NCBI RefSeq assembly: GCF_007830635.1
Contig: NZ_VLLA01000002.1
Coordinates: 186,001-250,000, forward strand
Length of the DNA: 64,000 nt
From: Bradyrhizobium huanghuaihaiense
GTDB taxonomy: Bacteria > Pseudomonadota > Alphaproteobacteria > Rhizobiales > Xanthobacteraceae
Direction: 5' to 3'
Shown: piece by piece, positions 60,397 to 64,000 of the stretch
Layout of the letters: each line of letters opens with the position of its first letter
Position numbering within the stretch: position 1 is the first letter of the stretch
Program-made: the position numbers and the translations under genes
The notes under the pieces: generated by a model
Databases searched by the model: none
What the model saw: the letters and a program-made list of their open reading frames with translations, nothing else
What the model was told of the DNA's origin: nothing

Positions 60397-61176
60397 TCAG
60401 AACGCGGTATAGCCGCCGTCGATCACGAACGTGTCCGCGGTGTGATAGGACGACGCCTTGCTCATCAGGTACACCGCGATGCCGCCGAAGTCGGATGCCT
60501 CGCCGAAGCGGCGCTGGGGAATCCGCGGCATCACGTTGGCGACGAATTTTTCGTTGGCCATGAGACCTGATGTCATGTCGCTCCTGATCCAGCCGGGCAG
60601 GATCGCATTCGCGGTGACGCCGTGCCGCGCCAGCTCGACGCCGAGTGCGCGCACCAGCGCGTTGATCGCGGCCTTGGTCGCGGCATAGTGCTCATTGCGC
60701 GCGGTGCCGAAGATCGAGGCGAGGCTCGAGGTCGCAACCAGCCGGCCGAAGGGATCGCCGGCATTGGCGCGCTCGGTCATGTGTTTCGCGGCGGCCTGGA
60801 ACGCGTGGAAGACGCCGTCGAGATTGGTCGCAAACATCGTGCGCCATTCCTCCTCGGTGCGCTCGATGAAGGAGCGCCGGCCGCCGCCGCCGATGCCGGC
60901 ATTGGCAAAGCAGCCGTCGACCCGGCCGAAGGTGTCGAGCGTGGCCTTCATCGCGGCATTCACGGAAGCTGGATCGGTGACGTCGCAAACGCGGGTATCC
61001 ACCTTGCCTGATAGCCCCGCCATGCTCGCGGCAGCAGCCTTGTTCTTGTCAGCATTGCGGCCCCAGATCGAGACGTTGCAGCCCTGGCCGGCAAGCGCCT
61101 GTGCGATGCCGAGCCCGATGCCGCCATTGCCGCCGGTGATCACGGCGACGCGGCCGGAGAGGTCGAAAATGTTCAT
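60397..61176 (-). CDS. SDR-family oxidoreductase, catalytically complete
   Basis: A 259-residue classical SDR. TGGNGGIGLGIA (about residues 15-26) binds the cofactor and ANAGIG is conserved. The catalytic Ser is in ATSSLAS and YxxxK in HYAATKAA. The C-terminal VIDGGYTAF is typical. It contrasts with the degenerate SDR at 28366. In a levulinate-like route it would reduce a 4-oxoacyl-CoA (LvaD role). Start at 61176 (MNIFDLSGR); upstream codons lie in a tandem repeat. Confidence 0.88.
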   Translation of the reverse strand: MNIFDLSGRVAVITGGNGGIGLGIAQALAGQGCNVSIWGRNADKNKAAAASMAGLSGKVDTRVCDVTDPASVNAAMKATLDTFGRVDGCFANAGIGGGGRRSFIERTEEEWRTMFATNLDGVFHAFQAAAKHMTERANAGDPFGRLVATSSLASIFGTARNEHYAATKAAINALVRALGVELARHGVTANAILPGWIRSDMTSGLMANEKFVANVMPRIPQRRFGEASDFGGIAVYLMSKASSYHTADTFVIDGGYTAF

Positions 61177-61197
61177 GGCGCGTTTCCTGGTCCTGGC

Positions 61198-61236
61198 GAG
61201 GTTTCTTGGCAAGGTTTCTTGGCAAGGTTTCTTGGT
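61198..61236. repeat. 13-bp tandem repeat, three copies, in the SDR 5' region
   Basis: Units GAGGTTTCTTGGC (61198-61210), AAGGTTTCTTGGC (61211-61223) and AAGGTTTCTTGGT (61224-61236) follow each other without gaps. A degenerate fourth unit may precede them. The block lies 22 bases upstream of the SDR start, in the divergent gap to the enoyl-CoA hydratase. Confidence 0.85.
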
Positions 61237-61396
61237 ATGGCGCGCGTCAGCCGGTGCGCGCAAGATCGTGCGATATGACGGTGGGGTATGCTTTCGTCAC
61301 CATGGACAAGACCGCGCCAAAAATCAAATATGCGCCCCGGCAAAAAAGTAATTCCGGTCTGCGAAACTGACGCAGGCCGCAACTGACGAGGAAACA

Positions 61397-62185
61397 ATGC
61401 AGTTCAAACACGTCACGCTCGATTTCGATGGCTCGGTCGCGATCCTCAAGCTCGACCATCAGGAGGTGATGAACGCGGTCTCCATGGACATGCTCGGCGG
61501 GCTTGCCGAGGCGCTCGACACGATCGAGGAGAAGAAGGACGAGGTGCGCTGCATCGTGCTGACCGGCGCGGGCCGCGCCTTCTGCACCGGCGCCAATCTG
61601 CAAGGGCGCAACAACCAGTCGAAGAAGACCAAGGCCGGCCTGACGCTGGAGACCGGCTTTCATCCCTTCCTGCGCCGCATCCGCAATCTGCACTGTCCGA
61701 TCATCACCGCGGTCAACGGCCCGGCCGCCGGCGCCGGCATGAGCTTCGCACTGCTCGGCGACATGATTTTGTGCGCGCGCTCGTCATATTTCCTGCAAGC
61801 CTTCCGCCGCATCGGCCTCGTGCCGGATTGCGGCTCGACCTGGCTGCTGCCGCGCCTGATCGGCAAGGCGCGCTCGATCGAATTGTCGCTGATGGGCGAG
61901 CGGCTGCCGGCCGAGAAGGCCCTGGAATGGGGCCTCGTCAACCGCGTCTACGACGATGGCGTGCTGATGGAGGAAGCGATGAAGCTCGCGCGCGAGCTTG
62001 CCAGTGGCCCGACGGTGGCGCTGGCGCTGATCCGCAAGCTCTATTGGGACAGCCCGGAGAATTCCTTCGAGGATCAGCTCAACCTCGAATTCCAGTGCCA
62101 GCTCCGCGCCGGCGACACCCAGGATTTTCGCGAGGGCGTCGGCGCGTTCCTGGAGAAGCGTCCCGCGCAGTTCAAGGGCAAATGA
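61397..62185 (+). CDS. Enoyl-CoA hydratase/isomerase family protein
   Basis: A 262-residue crotonase-fold enzyme. The oxyanion-hole segments are CIVLTGAGRAFCTGANLQG and AVNGPAAGAGMSFALLGDMILCA. RIGLVPDCGSTWLLPRLIG places the active-site acid position as Asp (in PDCGS) where canonical hydratases carry Glu, so it may be an isomerase or hydratase variant. GAGGAAAC precedes the ATG. The stop overlaps the kinase start (ATGA). Confidence 0.9.
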   Translation: MQFKHVTLDFDGSVAILKLDHQEVMNAVSMDMLGGLAEALDTIEEKKDEVRCIVLTGAGRAFCTGANLQGRNNQSKKTKAGLTLETGFHPFLRRIRNLHCPIITAVNGPAAGAGMSFALLGDMILCARSSYFLQAFRRIGLVPDCGSTWLLPRLIGKARSIELSLMGERLPAEKALEWGLVNRVYDDGVLMEEAMKLARELASGPTVALALIRKLYWDSPENSFEDQLNLEFQCQLRAGDTQDFREGVGAFLEKRPAQFKGK

Positions 62186-63168
62186 TCGAGACGGAGCTTT
62201 CCCGCAGCGTTCAGCGCTGGTGCAAGGGCGCGACCGGCGTCACCGGCGCGGCAAAGCTCTCCGGCGGCGCCAGCCAGGAGACCTGGCGCTTCGACATCGT
62301 GCATCCCGATGGGCCGATCGGCGCGATCCTGCGCCGCTCGCCGAAGGGCTATGGCGCAGCCCCGACACGCGCGGCAGGCCTCGCCGCCGAGGCGCAGCTG
62401 ATGCAGCTTGCCTTTGAAGTCGGTGTGCCGTCGCCGCGCGTAATGCACGTGCTGACGGCCGAGGACGATCTCGGCACCGGCTTCATCATGCAGCGGGTCG
62501 AGGGCGAGACCATCGCCCGCAAGATTCTTCGCGATGAGGAGTTTGCCGCGGCGCGGCCGCTGCTCGCACGGCAGATCGGCGGCATTCTCGCGGGCCTGCA
62601 CAGGCTGCCGCAGGACAAATTGCCCGAGCTGCGCAGCCGCGGCGCGACCCAGGAGATATCTGAGTTCGAGCGCGACTATCGCAGCCTGAACTGGCCAAAA
62701 CCCGTGTTCGAGCTGGCGCTGCGCTGGCTGCGCGACCACGATCCCGGCCCCTCAGTCGAGACCACGCTGGTGCACGGCGATTTCCGCAACGGCAATCTCA
62801 TCATCGGCCCCGACGGTGTCCGCGCCGTGCTGGACTGGGAACTGGCCCATCTCGGCGACCCCATGGAGGATCTCGGCTGGGTCTGCGTCAACTCCTGGCG
62901 CTTTGGCGAGATCGACAAGCCCGTCGGCGGCTTTGGCTCGCGCGAGGAGCTGTTCGCCGGTTACGCGGCCGCCGGCCGCAAGGTCGACGCAGCGCGCGTA
63001 AAGTTCTGGGAAGTGATGGGGACGCTGCGCTGGGGCATCATGTGCGGCGGCATGATGCAGCGTTTTCGCGAGGGCCCGGACCATTCCATGGAGCGCGCCA
63101 TGATCGGCCGCCGCGCCTCCGAGACCGAGATCGATCTGTTGCGGCTCTTGGCGCCGCGCGGGAGTTGA
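62182..63168 (+). CDS. APH-family phosphotransferase, candidate 4-hydroxyacyl-CoA kinase (LvaA-like)
   Basis: A 328-residue aminoglycoside-phosphotransferase-fold kinase. The catalytic loop HGDFRNGN is at residues 198-205 (Asp200), and the metal Asp is Asp218 in VLDWELAHLGDP. It belongs to the group fused to or adjacent to ACAD10/11 dehydrogenases, whose characterised members phosphorylate 4-hydroxyacyl-CoA. Translationally coupled to the enoyl-CoA hydratase and followed three bases later by DUF6285. An antibiotic-resistance role is unlikely in this setting. Confidence 0.9.
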   Translation: MIETELSRSVQRWCKGATGVTGAAKLSGGASQETWRFDIVHPDGPIGAILRRSPKGYGAAPTRAAGLAAEAQLMQLAFEVGVPSPRVMHVLTAEDDLGTGFIMQRVEGETIARKILRDEEFAAARPLLARQIGGILAGLHRLPQDKLPELRSRGATQEISEFERDYRSLNWPKPVFELALRWLRDHDPGPSVETTLVHGDFRNGNLIIGPDGVRAVLDWELAHLGDPMEDLGWVCVNSWRFGEIDKPVGGFGSREELFAGYAAAGRKVDAARVKFWEVMGTLRWGIMCGGMMQRFREGPDHSMERAMIGRRASETEIDLLRLLAPRGS

Positions 63169-63171
63169 TAC

Positions 63172-63549
63172 ATGCAGGACGAGCCGACCCCGGTCGAGCT
63201 GACCAAGTCAGTCGCCGATTTCCTCCGCAGCGACATCACGCCGCTGATCTCCGGCCATCAGGCCTTCAAGCTGCGCGTCGCCATCAACATCCTCGATCTC
63301 GTCACGCGACAGCTGACGCAGGAGGAGGGGAGCGCTGCGAAGGAGGTTGAACGCCTGCGCGCGCTGCTCGGGATCGACGGCTCGGTGACCGAGCTCAACC
63401 GCGTGCTGGCGGAGCGGATCGCCAAGGGCGAGGTCGATCTCGCAACTCCAGGCCTAGCCGAGCATCTGTGGGTGACCACGATGGACAAGCTCGCGGTGGA
63501 TCAGCCGAACTATGCGTCGTACAAGCGGGAGCTGGGGCGCAATCCGTAG
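63172..63549 (+). CDS. DUF6285 protein, candidate LvaB-like kinase partner
   Basis: A 125-residue helical protein. It reads QDEPTPVELTKSVADFLRSD, then GHQAFKLRVAINILDLVTRQ, then LRALLGIDGSVTELNRVLAERIAKGEVDLA. The family is found next to APH-type acyl-CoA kinases. LvaB in the levulinate operon is a protein of similar size required for the LvaA kinase, so a complex with the upstream kinase is plausible. It starts 3 bases after the kinase stop. Its TAG stop (63547-63549) lies within the family B repeat. Confidence 0.8.
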   Translation: MQDEPTPVELTKSVADFLRSDITPLISGHQAFKLRVAINILDLVTRQLTQEEGSAAKEVERLRALLGIDGSVTELNRVLAERIAKGEVDLATPGLAEHLWVTTMDKLAVDQPNYASYKRELGRNP

Positions 63550-63632
63550 GATGGGTAGAGCGAAGCGAAACCCATCATCTCGCACCTTGCCCTGCCATTG
63601 ATGGGTTTCGCTGCGCTCTACCCATCCTACGC
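63545..63632. repeat. Palindromic repeat, family B copy 5 (variant)
   Basis: The arms CGTAGGATGGGTAGAGCGAAG and CGCTGCGCTCTACCCATCCTACG enclose CGAAACCCATCATC and TGATGGGTTTCG. It supplies the stop codon of the DUF6285 gene. It lies between convergent genes, beside a family A copy. Confidence 0.9.
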
Positions 63633-63643
63633 ACTCCATCCGC

Positions 63644-63730
63644 CGTCATTGCGAGGAGCCCTTGCGACGAAGCAATCCAGACTGCCTCCGGGGCGAGATT
63701 CTGGATTGCTTCGCTGCGCTCGCAATGACG
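63644..63730. repeat. Palindromic repeat, family A copy 6
   Basis: The arms CGTCATTGCGAGGAGCC and GCTGCGCTCGCAATGACG enclose GAAGCAATCCAGACTGCCTC and TTCTGGATTGCTTC. Repeats B5 and A6 fill almost all of the 195-base convergent spacer 63550-63744. Confidence 0.9.
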
Positions 63731-63744
63731 ATGGAAAAACCGCG

Positions 63745-64000
63745 TTACTTCCCCACCCATTTCGGCGGCCGCTTCTCCGAGAACGCTTTCGGGCCCTCGA
63801 TATAGTCCTGCGAGGCCGCCATCGCCTGCACGGCCGGATAGTCGCGCTGCTCCGCGATCGCCTGTTCCAGCGACACGCCAAGCCCGCGCTGAATGGCCTG
63901 CTTCGACGCCCGGATCGACATCGGCGAGTTCTTGCTGATCATCTCGGCCCAGCGCAGCGCGGCGACGAGCGCTTCGCCCTGCGGCACCACCTCGTTGACG
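63745..64000 (-). CDS. Enoyl-CoA hydratase family protein, C-terminal part
   Basis: The last 84 codons of a crotonase-fold gene that runs off the right edge. VVPQGEALVAALRWAEMISKNSP is the usual post-active-site helix, SIRASKQAIQRGL is the C-terminal helix, and the end reads EGPKAFSEKRPPKWVGK, a typical tail. It converges on the DUF6285 gene. The catalytic residues lie outside the window. Confidence 0.9.
   Translation of the reverse strand, partial: VNEVVPQGEALVAALRWAEMISKNSPMSIRASKQAIQRGLGVSLEQAIAEQRDYPAVQAMAASQDYIEGPKAFSEKRPPKWVGK

Noticed and set aside
62182..63168. The APH-fold gene as an aminoglycoside-resistance determinant.
   Set aside because: It is translationally coupled to an enoyl-CoA hydratase and next to DUF6285 and an ACAD10/11-like gene, the known setting of acyl-CoA kinases.
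1..64000. A genomic island, prophage or integrative element.
   Set aside because: No integrase, transposase, phage structural gene, tRNA-associated direct repeat or obvious shift in base composition is visible.

Overview
The window is high-GC chromosomal DNA of an alphaproteobacterium, most likely Bradyrhizobium or a close relative. The evidence is the paaABCDE-I-K order, the AapJQM-type transporter, the many acyl-CoA and ABC catabolic genes, and several families of short palindromic repeats in the spacers. I see no rRNA, tRNA, integrase, transposase, prophage gene or CRISPR array. It reads as core or semi-core metabolic chromosome, organised as consecutive catabolic operons, many with their own divergent regulator.

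Layout. 0-2.5 kb: end of a phasin-like gene with its terminator, a DUF445 membrane protein and an alpha/beta hydrolase. 2.7-9.5 kb: phenylacetate module paaX, paaA-E (phenylacetyl-CoA epoxidase), paaI and paaK; the lower pathway (paaF, G, H, J, Z) is not here. 9.7-14.3 kb: quinone oxidoreductase-like gene, YeeE/TsuA-type transporter, and a divergent DMT exporter / MocR regulator pair. 14.4-20.6 kb: a five-gene minus-strand run (ferredoxin, P450, MHS-type permease, sulfite-oxidase-like molybdoenzyme, hydrolase-OsmC fusion) facing a TetR regulator, then an Asp/Glu racemase-family gene. 20.7-26.4 kb: AapJ, a class III aminotransferase and an RpiR regulator, divergent from AapQ-AapM; no ATPase gene is present. 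26.5-31.2 kb: small secreted protein, amidase, an SDR lacking its catalytic residues, tartrate dehydrogenase, SUFU-domain protein.

31.3-41.3 kb: a LysR-centred divergent locus. On the minus strand are lysR, an M20 N-carbamoyl/allantoate-type amidohydrolase, a D-2-hydroxyacid dehydrogenase and an Ldh2-type dehydrogenase. On the plus strand are a D-glutamate-cyclase-family protein and a full branched-chain-type ABC importer. 42.0-45.8 kb: complete threonate pathway (otnC divergent from ltnD-otnI-otnK). 46-52.4 kb: chemoreceptor and an RND pump with its adaptor. 52.5-58.2 kb: thiolase-like protein, nitronate monooxygenase, type I Baeyer-Villiger monooxygenase, YghU-type GST.

58.3-63.5 kb: ACAD10/11-like acyl-CoA dehydrogenase, VOC protein, SDR, enoyl-CoA hydratase, APH-type kinase and a DUF6285 protein. 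Together these resemble the levulinate / 4-hydroxyacyl-CoA kinase route. The window ends inside another enoyl-CoA hydratase.

The best candidates for undescribed biology are the APH kinase-DUF6285-ACAD locus, the LysR locus with its perfect palindrome, the ferredoxin-P450-molybdoenzyme operon, and the dense repeat families, which occupy most co-directional and convergent spacers but none of the eight divergent promoter regions. All family assignments come from reading motifs by eye; no database search was run.
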